Source: Gammaproteobacteria bacterium
Lineage (GTDB): Bacteria; Pseudomonadota; Gammaproteobacteria; Pseudomonadales; Litorivicinaceae
Direction: 5' to 3'
Assembly (NCBI GenBank): GCA_024640985.1
Contig: JAHEDY010000008.1
Location: 35,743-99,742 of the forward strand
Length of the DNA: 64,000 nucleotides
A program made the translations under genes and the position numbers. The notes under the pieces are model-generated. The model did not search any database and was not told the DNA's origin. It saw only the letters and a program-made list of their open reading frames with translations. Position 1 is the first letter of the stretch; each line of letters begins with the position of its first letter. This document shows positions 12,468-24,382 of this stretch, piece by piece.

Positions 12468-13022
12468 TTAAAGCGCGTTTTCGATGACTCGCGCAATGCG
12501 GCTTGAGGAGGGTCCGGTAAACGATCCGAAGCTTCCGACTAACTGACCCTCGCGATTTAAGATGTATTTGTGGAAGTTCCATGACGGATAGTCGCCGTCA
12601 GCGGCTTCGGCAAGACCGCGAAAGATTGGATCTGCTTTTCCTTTCTTTGCATGCGTCGTTGCATACATCGGGAATTGCACGCCGTAGGTGAGACGACAAA
12701 ACTCGGCAGCTTCTTCTTCACTTCCGTATTCCTGGTTCCCAAAATCCTTCGAAGGAAAGCCAAGAACCGCGAAACCTTGGTCTTGATATTTCCTGTATAG
12801 GGCTTCAAGTCCGTCAAATTGTGGGGTAAACCCGCATTTAGAGGCCGTATTCACAATTAAAACGACCTGGCCCTGATACACTTCACACAGGCGATCGACT
12901 TGTTCTCCTGCTAATTGCCGGACCGAATGATCCAGCAAGGGTGCGCATGTTGCGTTTGCCTTTAAAGTCGTCATACCGATCACCACTGATAAGCATTGGA
13001 TGCTAAATTTTTTGAGGTTCAT
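12468..13022 (-). CDS. Glutathione peroxidase with N-terminal signal peptide (Cys-type)
   Basis: IVNTASKCGFTPQFDGLEALY, GFPSKDFGNQE, WNFHKYILNREG; hydrophobic N-terminus ending KANA. Confidence 0.9.
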   Translation of the reverse strand: MNLKKFSIQCLSVVIGMTTLKANATCAPLLDHSVRQLAGEQVDRLCEVYQGQVVLIVNTASKCGFTPQFDGLEALYRKYQDQGFAVLGFPSKDFGNQEYGSEEEAAEFCRLTYGVQFPMYATTHAKKGKADPIFRGLAEAADGDYPSWNFHKYILNREGQLVGSFGSFTGPSSSRIARVIENAL

Positions 13023-13055
13023 GGATGTTATCCTCGTTGTTACAGGAGTACATCT

Positions 13056-14627
13056 TTGACTCGTTGTTGTCTCGTCCTTGGAGACCAGTTATCGGACCGC
13101 TTGTCGTCACTGAATTACCTTGAGCCGGAAGATGTTGTGCTTATGGTAGAGGTTTGGTCGGAAGCCTCATATGTCAAGCACCACAAGCAAAAAATAGCGC
13201 TTGTATTCAGTGCGATGCGCCATTTCGCTGATGAATTACAAGCGAATGGTCGTTCCGTCATCTATGTTTCCTTGACTGATCCTGAGAATACCCAGAGTTT
13301 GACCAGCGAAGTCGAACGTCACCAAAGGTCCCATCGTTTTACTGAATGGGTACTTACAGAGCCTGGTGAATGGCGTTTAAAAGAAGCATTCGACGAGCTC
13401 AAAGCGGCGCTTCCCGTACCGCTTCAGATTGTTCATGATGATCGGTTTATCTGCTCGCACGATGAGTTCCAGGCCTTTTTAAAGGGTCGGAAGCAGCCGC
13501 GGATGGAACACTTCTACCGTAAAATCAGGCAGTCAACTGGGATTCTGATGGAGGGAGGAGAGCCTATTGGTGGTCAATGGAATTTTGATCATGACAATCG
13601 CAAGGCATTAGATCAACGTGCCACACCTAATCCCCCACAATGGCCGCTGGACTCGATCACTAAAGTGGTGATTGAACTGGTGAATACCCGCTTTACGGAT
13701 CATTTTGGCGTTCTTGATGGGCCTGACTTTCGGTGGCCGGTCAACCGCGAGCAAGCGCTTCTTATGCTCGACCATTTCATCACCGAGCGCTTGCCTTGCT
13801 TTGGCGATTTTCAAGACGCCATGGTGCTCGGCAAAGACACCCTCTTTCACAGCTTGATTTCAACCAGTCTGAACCTCGGTTTATTAAGTCCGATGGAAGT
13901 CTGTCAGGCTGCTGAAGAGGCCTATCATCAGGGGCATGCGCCGATCAACGCGGTTGAGGGCTTTATTCGCCAGATTATCGGCTGGCGTGAGTATGTTCGA
14001 GGACTGTATTGGGCCTACATGCCGGACTACCAAACTCGAAATTCACTGAACGCCTCCTGGCCGTTGCCAGCTTTTTTTTGGGATGAATCGAAAACCGGGA
14101 TGGTGTGTCTCTCCGAGGCAATTCGAAATACGCGCGAAAATGCCTATGCGCATCATATTCAGCGACTCATGGTGACCGGGAACTTCGCCCTCATCGCCGG
14201 TTGTTCTGTGACTGACGTGTGTGAGTGGTATTTATCGGTGTATGCCGATGCTTATGAGTGGGTGGAGCTGCCAAATACGCTTGGGATGGCGTTATTCGCT
14301 GACGATGGGGTGATGGCGTCGAAGCCCTATTGCGCCAGCGGCAAATATATCGATCGCATGAGTAATTACTGCAAATCTTGCCGGTACCAAGTCAAAGAAA
14401 CGGAGACTGAAAACGCGTGTCCCTTTAACTATTTGTACTGGGATTTCTTGATGACACATCAAGAGCGGTTTCGGTCAAACCCGAGGATGGCGATGATTTT
14501 GAAGAATCTCGATCGGTTTGGTGAGACTAAATTAGCTGCCATTCGATCACGCGCGATGGCATTTCGATCACGGATTGAATCTACTGGATCTGATGTGATT
14601 GCCTCCTCTCAGGAATCATTGCTGTGA
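13056..14627 (+). CDS. Cryptochrome/photolyase family protein, FeS-BCP ((6-4) photolyase-like) class
   Basis: [40 protein letters not shown]-terminal Cys cluster [19 protein letters not shown]...[16 protein letters not shown] start at 13056 behind AGGAG. Confidence 0.9.
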   Translation: MTRCCLVLGDQLSDRLSSLNYLEPEDVVLMVEVWSEASYVKHHKQKIALVFSAMRHFADELQANGRSVIYVSLTDPENTQSLTSEVERHQRSHRFTEWVLTEPGEWRLKEAFDELKAALPVPLQIVHDDRFICSHDEFQAFLKGRKQPRMEHFYRKIRQSTGILMEGGEPIGGQWNFDHDNRKALDQRATPNPPQWPLDSITKVVIELVNTRFTDHFGVLDGPDFRWPVNREQALLMLDHFITERLPCFGDFQDAMVLGKDTLFHSLISTSLNLGLLSPMEVCQAAEEAYHQGHAPINAVEGFIRQIIGWREYVRGLYWAYMPDYQTRNSLNASWPLPAFFWDESKTGMVCLSEAIRNTRENAYAHHIQRLMVTGNFALIAGCSVTDVCEWYLSVYADAYEWVELPNTLGMALFADDGVMASKPYCASGKYIDRMSNYCKSCRYQVKETETENACPFNYLYWDFLMTHQERFRSNPRMAMILKNLDRFGETKLAAIRSRAMAFRSRIESTGSDVIASSQESLL

Positions 14628-14788
14628 AGCGCGACGGAAAAACACTCAGAAAATCCGACCTTCCGAGCAAAATCTGTCCGGTCTGCAGTCGGCCGTTTAC
14701 CTGGCGAAAAAAATGGGAAAGAGATTGGGGTCAAGTGATCTATTGCAGTGATCGTTGCCGTCGGCAGGGGGTGCAGGTTGAAGTCTGA
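14624..14788 (+). CDS. DUF2256 family small zinc-ribbon-like protein (54 aa, not in the supplied ORF track)
   Basis: Hand translation: [78 protein letters not shown] is the DUF2256 signature; GTGA overlap with upstream gene. Confidence 0.92.
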   Translation: MKRDGKTLRKSDLPSKICPVCSRPFTWRKKWERDWGQVIYCSDRCRRQGVQVEV

Positions 14789-16067
14789 AGTGGTGATTTG
14801 GTTAGTCCGTGATACCTGTCGGGTGACAGATAATCCGGCACTCCATCGTGCATTTCAGATCGCGCAAACCCGAGGAGCACAGGTTCTTGCATTGGCGTGT
14901 CTAGAGCCGAGGCGGTGGGCTGATCAGCAATTTGGGTTGTCCCGAGTTGGATCGCATTGGATGCGATTCCGTGCGGAGAGTTTGCGTGCATTAAGACAAG
15001 AGCTCGAGGCATTGGACGGGGGGTTGTGGTTGAGCTCAGAAGAGCCTGTCTATGCAGTCAACCGGATTCAGCAGCAATACTCGGTGATTACCCTTGTCTG
15101 CGATGAACCTGTTGCGACGGAAGAACGATTGGAAGTAGCAAGGCTTGAGGCTGAGGGTTACCAAACGGTCTCAGTTTTTGTGGATGATTTGTTTCGCTTT
15201 GAACAGCTTCCATTTGATTTAGATGAGCTCCCGGCGACTTTTTCGAAATTTCGGAAGGTGGTTGAGAAAAAACCGAGTCTATTACCAGATCGGCCGATCG
15301 ATAGCCCGACAGTGGGTGGATGTATCGCACAAGGCTGGGCTGATCCGGCGGAATGGCAAGAGGCGCTGGAGATCCCGCTAGATCCGAATACCGAGGTTCC
15401 AACACATGGTGGCGGAGAATCAGCCAATCGGCATTGGCAGGCCTATCTGGATGCGGGGGCCTTATCGCATTACAAGCAAACGAGAAATGCATTTCAAGGA
15501 CCGATGCAGTCGAGCCACTTATCAGCATGGCTTGCCCATGGATGTATCTCACCACGACAAATCTGGTGGGATACGCTCCAATATGAGCGGGATGTCGAAG
15601 CCAATGAGTCCACTTACTGGTTGCGATTTGAATTGTTGTGGCGCGAATATTTTCGGTGGTACTCAAGAGCCAGTGATTGGACCCTGTTTCGTCGAACAGG
15701 ACCGAGTGATCAAGTCTTCGGGTTTGACCAGAATGTCCGTCGTTTCGAGCGATGGAAAACAGGTCACACTGATTGCGATATCGTTGATGCTGCGATGCGG
15801 GAGCTCAATCAAACCGGTTGGATGAGTAATCGGGCAAGGCAATTGGTTGCTAGCCATCTCATTTATGAATCGAATTTGGACTGGCGTTTGGGTGCAGCCT
15901 ATTTCGAAAGCCAATTGATCGATTTTGATGTTGCCAGTAATTGGGGGAATTGGGCCTACATCGCAGGTGTCGGGCCTGATCCACGAGGTGGTCGTATTTT
16001 TCATCTCGATGATCAGGCAGACCGCTATGATCCAGATGGGTCCTATCGGAGTCGTTGGCTGTTATGA
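14778..16067 (+). CDS. DASH-type cryptochrome / photolyase
   Basis: [21 protein letters not shown] pocket [48 protein letters not shown]; probable TTG start at 14778. Confidence 0.88.
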   Translation: MKSEVVIWLVRDTCRVTDNPALHRAFQIAQTRGAQVLALACLEPRRWADQQFGLSRVGSHWMRFRAESLRALRQELEALDGGLWLSSEEPVYAVNRIQQQYSVITLVCDEPVATEERLEVARLEAEGYQTVSVFVDDLFRFEQLPFDLDELPATFSKFRKVVEKKPSLLPDRPIDSPTVGGCIAQGWADPAEWQEALEIPLDPNTEVPTHGGGESANRHWQAYLDAGALSHYKQTRNAFQGPMQSSHLSAWLAHGCISPRQIWWDTLQYERDVEANESTYWLRFELLWREYFRWYSRASDWTLFRRTGPSDQVFGFDQNVRRFERWKTGHTDCDIVDAAMRELNQTGWMSNRARQLVASHLIYESNLDWRLGAAYFESQLIDFDVASNWGNWAYIAGVGPDPRGGRIFHLDDQADRYDPDGSYRSRWLL

Positions 16068-17605
16068 CCTTACCAGTTGTTGTTTGGTTCAAGCGAGATC
16101 TCCGTATCGTCGATCATGAGCCATTGGACACAGCAGTTCGTGAAGGTCCAGTGATCCCTATCTATGTGGTCGAGCCTGAGTATTGGGCGATGGAATACAC
16201 CTCGGGTCGCCAATGGTCATTTTTGAGGGATTCGATCTTGTCACTGGATCAGGCCTTAACCGCATGCGGACAGCCATTGTGGACTGCAATCGGTCAGGTC
16301 GAAGAGGTGTTTGATCGACTGCATCGTCGGTATCAGTTTCAGACGCTGGTCTCACATCAAGAAACTGGTCCTGATTGGACGTTCCAACGGGATCGTCGAG
16401 TCAAGCAATGGTGCAAAGACCGAGGGATCACTTGGTCTGAATACCGGCAACATGGAGTGGTTCGTGGTCTTCGTGAGCGCCAAGGCTGGGCCAAACAATG
16501 GGGTGAGCTGATGGATCGCCCGCAACGAGCTGCCCCGTCTCGAATTGAAGGCGTTGGTAGCCCTCCGAAAACGGCTACTGAAGTGTTGCAAGCGGTATCG
16601 ATTGCTGATGAATCTCTGATTCTCAGTCAGACCGGTGGTCGCGCTGAGGGTCTAGAACTCCTGGACAGCTTTTTAGACAGGCGTTGTGAAACCTATCGTG
16701 GTGGAATGTCGAGTCCGTTGACCGGAGAGCAAGTCTGTTCACGGATCTCGACACATCTTTCGGTCGGGACTTTGAGTGTTCGCGAGGTTTGGCAGCGTGT
16801 GTGTGAGCGTCGTGATGCGCTCAAACAAGATGGAGGCCGATCCCAGGCTCTCCTTAGCTTGAAATCGTTTCAATCAAGATTGCATTGGCATTGCCATTTT
16901 ATGCAGAAACTCGAGTCAGAGCCTCGGCTCGAGTTTGAAGAGTTACATCGAGGATTTATTGGGTTACGCGACACCCATAGTACCGCGAATTCGGCATCAT
17001 TTGAGCGTTTTCGAACAGGCACCCTCGGCTGGCCATTTGTGGATGCATGCTTGCGATGTCTGTCACAGACGGGTTGGTTGAATTTTAGAATGCGCGCCAT
17101 GCTGGTTTCGATTGCGAGCTACCATTTGTGGATTGATTGGCGTCAAACCGGCGCGTTAATGGCGCAATGGTTTACCGACTTTGAGGCAGGTATTCATTGG
17201 TCACAAGTGCAAATGCAATCAGGAACAACGGGGATCAATGCCAACCGGATGTATTCTCCGATCAAACAATCTGAAGACCAGGATCCACAAGGGATCTTTA
17301 TCAAACGGTGGGTGCCGGAGCTTCGATCTGTGCCCGTTGAATGGATTCATCAACCCTGGCGAATGCCCTTAAGTATGCAGAGAGCGGTGGGATGCGAGAT
17401 GGGTCTGCATTACCCAGAACCCATTGGTGACCCAACCCAGCTTGCGCGAGTGGCGCGGATGCGATTCAAGGCATGGATTGAATCGCATGATTTGAAGCCT
17501 GAGGCTCAACGAGTACTCAAAGCACATGGCAGTCGGCTGAGACAGGCGCGTCCGCGTTATGTTACAAAGGATTCTTCTTCTCAGATGGCTTTGGATTTGG
17601 AATGA
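16064..17605 (+). CDS. FAD-binding cryptochrome/photolyase-family protein (non-canonical subfamily)
   Basis: VVVWFKRDLRIVDHEPL, WPFVDACLRCLSQTGWLNFRMRAMLVSIASYHLWIDWR, MQSGTTGINANRMYSPIKQSEDQDPQGIFIKRWVPEL; ATGA overlap with upstream gene. Confidence 0.88.
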   Translation: MTLPVVVWFKRDLRIVDHEPLDTAVREGPVIPIYVVEPEYWAMEYTSGRQWSFLRDSILSLDQALTACGQPLWTAIGQVEEVFDRLHRRYQFQTLVSHQETGPDWTFQRDRRVKQWCKDRGITWSEYRQHGVVRGLRERQGWAKQWGELMDRPQRAAPSRIEGVGSPPKTATEVLQAVSIADESLILSQTGGRAEGLELLDSFLDRRCETYRGGMSSPLTGEQVCSRISTHLSVGTLSVREVWQRVCERRDALKQDGGRSQALLSLKSFQSRLHWHCHFMQKLESEPRLEFEELHRGFIGLRDTHSTANSASFERFRTGTLGWPFVDACLRCLSQTGWLNFRMRAMLVSIASYHLWIDWRQTGALMAQWFTDFEAGIHWSQVQMQSGTTGINANRMYSPIKQSEDQDPQGIFIKRWVPELRSVPVEWIHQPWRMPLSMQRAVGCEMGLHYPEPIGDPTQLARVARMRFKAWIESHDLKPEAQRVLKAHGSRLRQARPRYVTKDSSSQMALDLE

Positions 17606-18051
17606 CAGACGACGATCAGAACCGGATGGAAACCATGGGTGTCCGATTGGGCTATCTTGGTTTGTTACCTTTTGTTGCCGGCGCGGTTGCTGCACTCCTT
17701 TCCAATGAATTGGCGTCCTTTGCTCTGCAAGCCTTTGTCTTGTACTCACTGGCGATTTTGTCGTTTATGGGCGGGGTTCACTGGGGCTTGGCCTTGATTA
17801 CCGGAACACGCCAGAGTTCCCGGCTGTTGGTCTCTGTGATCCCCGTGATCGCTGCTTGGATTTGCTTGATGACGCTGCCGGCGCATCTGACGCTGGCGGT
17901 CTTGGGCGGTGGGTTTATTGCGCAATGGTTTGTTGACCGACCGATCCTGGCAGAGCTTCCGATTCCGTCTTGGTATCTGGAGATGCGTCCCCGGTTAGCC
18001 TATGTCGTTGCCGGCTGTCATTTATTTATGTTGTTTCGGTTGATGAGCTAG
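17602..18051 (+). CDS. DUF3429 family membrane protein
   Basis: LGYLGLLPFVAGAVAALL...LYSLAILSFMGGVHWGLAL; multi-TM; ATGA overlap with upstream photolyase. Confidence 0.8.
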   Translation: MTDDDQNRMETMGVRLGYLGLLPFVAGAVAALLSNELASFALQAFVLYSLAILSFMGGVHWGLALITGTRQSSRLLVSVIPVIAAWICLMTLPAHLTLAVLGGGFIAQWFVDRPILAELPIPSWYLEMRPRLAYVVAGCHLFMLFRLMS

Positions 18052-18852
18052 TTATTGGGGGAGGCTGTTGATCTCGGGCACGAAAAGTGACGGATCAACG
18101 GACACTCCATTGAGAATGACCCCTAAATGCAAATGCGCGCCTGTCACCCGGCCTGTCGCTCCAACAGTGCCGATCGGTTGGCCTTGTTTGACCACTTGTC
18201 CTTCACGGACATCAATTTGATCCATGTGGTTATACATGGTTTTTAAACCTTCCCCGTGATCGATCACTACTAAGCGTCCGTTAAAAAAGAAATCACCCAC
18301 CAAGGTGATACGACCCCGAGCGGCCGCTTTGATTGGAGTTCCTGTGGGTGCTGCAATATCAGTTCCGGAGTGTGGGCGGCGTGGTTGATCGTTAAAGAAT
18401 CGACGTTTACCGAAGGGACCTGAAATTGGACCTTCGACTGGAAGGATCAGTCGGATGGTATCGAGTTCTCCATCGAATGCATCGAGTGCACCGCGCTGCC
18501 GCTTGGATTCTCCCTTGATGCGATCAAGATCGAGCGTATTCGGCGTGACATGTCGTTGATTTTTTAGATAGATGCGTTGTTCGAGGTATTTCTTCGATCG
18601 GACTTCAAATGGAATTTGCTTCCCCATGTTTTGCAACTGGTGGGTCCCTGGCTCGAGTGATAGCGGTAAACCAACGACCGCTAAATCTTGGCCATTATCT
18701 TTGATGGTCAACACTGGTTTTCCGTCAAATGTCGGGCGAGAGTCTGGTTCGATGGGAATGATGGCGACGCCTCCGGGGACGCGTGAGTCCTCGATTGCCA
18801 TTGCCGACGTTGTGAGCGCAGCGATGAAGACTGCGAGATATCCAAATCTCAT
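18052..18852 (-). CDS. M23 family peptidoglycan metallopeptidase
   Basis: GPFGKRRFFNDQPRRPHSGTDIAAPTGTPIKAAARG...VTGAHLHLGVILNG. Confidence 0.93.
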   Translation of the reverse strand: MRFGYLAVFIAALTTSAMAIEDSRVPGGVAIIPIEPDSRPTFDGKPVLTIKDNGQDLAVVGLPLSLEPGTHQLQNMGKQIPFEVRSKKYLEQRIYLKNQRHVTPNTLDLDRIKGESKRQRGALDAFDGELDTIRLILPVEGPISGPFGKRRFFNDQPRRPHSGTDIAAPTGTPIKAAARGRITLVGDFFFNGRLVVIDHGEGLKTMYNHMDQIDVREGQVVKQGQPIGTVGATGRVTGAHLHLGVILNGVSVDPSLFVPEINSLPQ

Positions 18853-20144
18853 GTTGGGTCCTTCATGATTTGAGTCACTGTGGCGTTGAGCCTGCCATCT
18901 TTGAGGCGAATTTCAACTGGGGACTGCTCGGTCACATCACCGACGGATCCAATCGAGCGATCCACCTGCGTATCACCTTTTAAAACGATTCCGTAACCAC
19001 GGCTTAATGTTGCAAGAGGACTTAAGGTGTCCAGTTGAGCGCTGAGATGAGCTAGGGCGATTTTAGTGTGTTTGATGCGCTGATCCGCGGCTTGTTGCAA
19101 GCGCGACTGGATGGATCGGACGTCATGACGTTTCAAGGCGATGTACTCAGTCGGGGGCACGAGTTTTCGCTCGAGTTGTCGCAGTCGATCCCGGGATTGA
19201 TTGGTGTGTTGCGTGACGCCACTGGAGAGTCTGTGAGTCAACAGTTCCAGTCGTTGCTGTGCCAGTGAGATCAATGTATCTGCACGTGAGACGAGACGAT
19301 CTTGGTATTGATGTAATCGCCGGGTGATGTCGAAGACGTCCGGTGTTGCTAGTTCTGCTGCTTGCGATGGCGTAGCGGCTCGGACGTCAGCGATTAGATC
19401 GGTCAGTCCAGTATCAGTTTCATGTCCGACCGCAGAGATCACGGGAATTTGGCAGTTGGCCAGGGTGCGGCATAGCTGTTCATCATTGAATGCGCTGAGA
19501 TCCTCAGAAGCGCCACCGCCGCGTCCAATGATGAGAACGTCGGCAATGCCTTCTTCAGAGGCTCGTCGTAGGGCTGAAACGAGCTCCTCTGGAGCGGTCT
19601 CTCCTTGAACAGCTGCCGAATAGAACCGAATGTTCGCGATCGGCCAGCGCTTGTCTAGAATGGTCAGCATATCGCGAATCACAGCGCCCTTTGGCGAGGT
19701 GATCAAACCGATGCATCGAGGCATCGTGGGTAGAGACTGTTTACGAGCTAAATCCGTCAAGCCTTCGGCGACCAGTTTGGCTTTCAGCGCGTCGAGTTTT
19801 GCTTTTTGATCACCAACACCTGCTTCGGCCATATTTTTGACGATCAACTGCAGTCGCCCGTTCGGTGGGTAGAAGTTCACCTCACAGCGGACACGAACTT
19901 TGAGTCCATCACGAGCAACGAGTCGGACCAATCGGTTGGCCCCCTTGAACATCACAGCGCTTAAGGAGGCTTCACCATCGGTTAAGGAAAAATACCAGTG
20001 CCCTGACGGATAGGTTTTAAAGTTGCTGATTTCAGCATCCAAAATGACGGCTCGAGGGAAGAATTCAGTTAGCGCTTGGGTCAGTAAGGCGGCCAGCGAA
20101 GAGACTGTTAGCGCATTTTCGGCCTGGCTCACTTGTTCCGACAC
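18849..20144 (-). CDS. xseA: Exodeoxyribonuclease VII large subunit
   Basis: SNFKTYPSGHWYFSLTDGEASLSAVMFKG, IIGRGGGASEDLSAFNDE, SAVGHETDTGLTDLIADVRAATPSQAAE. Confidence 0.97.
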   Translation of the reverse strand: MSEQVSQAENALTVSSLAALLTQALTEFFPRAVILDAEISNFKTYPSGHWYFSLTDGEASLSAVMFKGANRLVRLVARDGLKVRVRCEVNFYPPNGRLQLIVKNMAEAGVGDQKAKLDALKAKLVAEGLTDLARKQSLPTMPRCIGLITSPKGAVIRDMLTILDKRWPIANIRFYSAAVQGETAPEELVSALRRASEEGIADVLIIGRGGGASEDLSAFNDEQLCRTLANCQIPVISAVGHETDTGLTDLIADVRAATPSQAAELATPDVFDITRRLHQYQDRLVSRADTLISLAQQRLELLTHRLSSGVTQHTNQSRDRLRQLERKLVPPTEYIALKRHDVRSIQSRLQQAADQRIKHTKIALAHLSAQLDTLSPLATLSRGYGIVLKGDTQVDRSIGSVGDVTEQSPVEIRLKDGRLNATVTQIMKDPT

Positions 20145-20159
20145 CCCTTAACTCCTTAA

Positions 20160-21665
<1,506 letters not shown>

Positions 21666-21667
21666 TA

Positions 21668-23221
21668 ATGGATATTCATGCTGATCGACTGCTGATTCTG
21701 GATTTTGGATCGCAATACACCCAACTAATCGCACGCCGCGTTCGTGAACATGGTGTCTATTCAGAGATCCTTCCTTGCGACGTTGATCCTGCTCGGATTA
21801 CTGATTTTGCTCCAAAAGGCGTGGTGTTGTCGGGAGGCCCTGAGTCAACAACTGATGGAGCAGGGTGGGCAATCCCCAAAGAGGTGTATGACTTAAACGT
21901 CCCGATTTTGGGCATTTGCTACGGGATGCAAGCGTTGGCTCAAGAGCTGGGTGGTCGTGTGGAATCGAGCCAGTTACGTGAGTTTGGTCACGCGGATCTT
22001 GTGATTGAAGATGATTCCTCGCTACTGGCTGGGTTATCTGAGACCGGTGCGTTATCGGTCTGGATGAGCCATGGCGACCGAGTGGTTGATCTGCCACCAG
22101 GCTTTGAGGTGATTGGTTCCAGTGCTCATGCGCCGATCGCCGCAATGGCCAATGACGAACGAAGAATTTATGGCCTGCAATTCCATCCTGAAGTGACTCA
22201 TTCGGAGGGCGGATCTGAGATGCTCGCCCGGTTTGCGCATGGGATTTGTGGTTGCGGTCGGGAATGGACGCCTGAAAATATCATTGATGACGCGATCAAT
22301 GAGGTCCGCAAACAAGTTGGCGATGGTCAGGTGTTGTTAGGATTATCTGGGGGTGTCGATTCCTCTGTGGTCGCGGCACTTCTTCACAAAGCAATTGGTG
22401 ATCAACTGGTTTGTGTGTTTGTGGACAATGGTTTATTGCGCCTCAATGAAGGTGTGCAAGTGATGGAAACATTTGCTCAGAATCTGGGTGTTAGAGTCAT
22501 TCGAGCGAACGCAGAAGACCGGTTCTTAACAGCTCTGAAAGGGGAAGCTGACCCGGAGCGAAAACGTAAGATTATCGGTCGAACATTTATTGAAGTGTTC
22601 GAAGAAGAGGCAGCTAAGTTGCGTGATGTTCGTTTCCTTGCTCAAGGAACGATTTATCCGGATGTGATCGAATCAGCAGGTGCCGCATCAGGAAAGGCTC
22701 ATGTGATTAAAAGTCACCACAACGTTGGTGGTCTTCCAGAGGATATGCGGATGGAGCTTGTTGAGCCGCTGCGCGAACTCTTTAAGGATGAAGTTCGGAT
22801 TCTCGGTGTCACGCTTGGCCTTCCTCCGTCGATGGTCTATCGCCACCCATTCCCGGGGCCAGGACTCGGCGTACGTATCTTGGGAGAGGTGGATAAGCGT
22901 TCGGCTGATACCTTGCGCAAAGCGGACCACATTTTTATTGAAGAATTGAGAAAAGCTGACCTGTATGACAAGGTCTCACAGGCATTTGTGGTCTTCTTGC
23001 CAGTAAACTCTGTCGGTGTCGTTGGCGATCAGCGCCGTTACGCTCCGGTTGTGGCACTTCGCGCAGTTGAGACGATTGATTTTATGACAGCACGTTGGGC
23101 GCATTTACCCTATGAGTTTATCGAGCGTGTTTCAGGTCGAATCATTAATGAGATAGAAGATGTGAGTCGCGTCGTGTATGACGTCAGTTCCAAGCCGCCT
23201 GCTACTATCGAGTGGGAATAG
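21668..23221 (+). CDS. guaA: GMP synthase (glutamine-hydrolysing)
   Basis: [42 protein letters not shown]-terminal [10 protein letters not shown]. Confidence 0.98.
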   Translation: MDIHADRLLILDFGSQYTQLIARRVREHGVYSEILPCDVDPARITDFAPKGVVLSGGPESTTDGAGWAIPKEVYDLNVPILGICYGMQALAQELGGRVESSQLREFGHADLVIEDDSSLLAGLSETGALSVWMSHGDRVVDLPPGFEVIGSSAHAPIAAMANDERRIYGLQFHPEVTHSEGGSEMLARFAHGICGCGREWTPENIIDDAINEVRKQVGDGQVLLGLSGGVDSSVVAALLHKAIGDQLVCVFVDNGLLRLNEGVQVMETFAQNLGVRVIRANAEDRFLTALKGEADPERKRKIIGRTFIEVFEEEAAKLRDVRFLAQGTIYPDVIESAGAASGKAHVIKSHHNVGGLPEDMRMELVEPLRELFKDEVRILGVTLGLPPSMVYRHPFPGPGLGVRILGEVDKRSADTLRKADHIFIEELRKADLYDKVSQAFVVFLPVNSVGVVGDQRRYAPVVALRAVETIDFMTARWAHLPYEFIERVSGRIINEIEDVSRVVYDVSSKPPATIEWE

Positions 23222-23269
23222 GCAATATCTGGTGCTGAATTCATTGGAGTACTTGTTACGATTCGAAGT

Positions 23270-23785
23270 TTGACGACAGATGATTTGATTGAGGTAGAAC
23301 AGGTTTTTACCCATGCGTTTTCTGTCGAGGAAGCGTCGGCTATCTACCAAATCATTCGGGCCAGCATATCGAACAATACACCGGATTCACGGCTGTGCTT
23401 GGGGTACGAGAAACAGACAAATATTGTGGGCGCGATTGCGTTCACATCAGTAGTCTTCGAACCAGATGAAGACTTGACCGGATATATTCTTGCGCCTTTA
23501 GCAGTTCATAGTGATTATCAACAACAAGGAATCGGCACCAAGCTCATCGAGTTCGGGTTGGCGCATCTGATTGCCCAAGGGGTCGATGTCTTACTCGTAT
23601 ACGGAGATCCTGAGTATTACGGAAGATTTGGATTCGACGTGGAATTGGGTAGACATTTCAGGCCCCCTTATACGCTTGAATACGAGTTGGGATGGCAAGC
23701 CAAGCAGCTGGGTACATTGGATCTTGGGGATCGGATCTATCCGTTTCGATGCGTTGATGAGCTCTCAGATCCATCGTTTTGGTAG
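23270..23785 (+). CDS. GNAT family N-acetyltransferase
   Basis: YILAPLAVHSDYQQQGIGTKLIEFGLAHL, VYGDPEYYGRFGF; 5' end uncertain (see findings). Confidence 0.85.
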   Translation: MTTDDLIEVEQVFTHAFSVEEASAIYQIIRASISNNTPDSRLCLGYEKQTNIVGAIAFTSVVFEPDEDLTGYILAPLAVHSDYQQQGIGTKLIEFGLAHLIAQGVDVLLVYGDPEYYGRFGFDVELGRHFRPPYTLEYELGWQAKQLGTLDLGDRIYPFRCVDELSDPSFW

Positions 23786-24124
23786 CTTTGTTCTGGTGAT
23801 CAGAATTGGCTCATGATCACGAACTTTTGAGCATCCCACTACCACTCAGGCATGATCAGCCACCCTCGAGTGATCTTGAGTCACGGTAAAAACATCAAAA
23901 AAAGTTGTAGATGCTCTTCGCAATGCGTCATCAGATTGCTATGTAATCCCACGGTTTTACGCCACAGATGCGTTTGATCGCAAAAACGATGAACTCCACT
24001 TAAGATTTTATAACGAAAATCAATTGATTAGATCAAAACGATCTTAGACAAGTCGAGCGAACGCTTTAGGTTGAGGTGTGGATTAGCGGTCTCATGGAGG
24101 AGAAACACAGTAGGAGTTCATACC

Positions 24125-24364
24125 ATGACTATCTCACAGTTTCTCGACCCCACTTGGAATGCTCTATCAAGCGCCCCCGGAGAATTTAAATACACGATGT
24201 CGGTCGTCTTGGCAGGCATGTGGTGTGTTATTTTCGGGATCTACACGGCCGAGCTGACCTTTATCGGGTACAACATTTTGGGGCACATTGCGGTGATTAC
24301 AGGGGTCTTCGTGACGCACCGCGTGTTTCAGACGGCTCGAGAATACACGCCGAACCAAGGCTGA
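24125..24364 (+). CDS. 79-aa small integral membrane protein, unknown function
   Basis: ATG preceded by AGGAG; MTISQFLDPTWNALSSAPGEFKYTMSVVLAGMWCVIFGIYTAELTFIGYNILGHIAVITGVFVTHRVFQTAREYTPNQG; two hydrophobic segments. Confidence 0.65.
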   Translation: MTISQFLDPTWNALSSAPGEFKYTMSVVLAGMWCVIFGIYTAELTFIGYNILGHIAVITGVFVTHRVFQTAREYTPNQG

Positions 24365-24382
24365 CGAATACATGCCGTTTCT

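Noticed and set aside
15088-15666. 192-aa minus-strand ORF inside the DASH photolyase gene
   Set aside because: Antisense to a strongly supported CDS, with low-complexity, non-domain-like sequence.
23797-23876. TGATCA/TGATCT cluster considered as a replication-origin-like or SeqA-type GATC cluster
   Set aside because: GATC is frequent across the whole window and no DnaA boxes or AT-rich DUE were recognised; kept only as a minor part of the leader observation.
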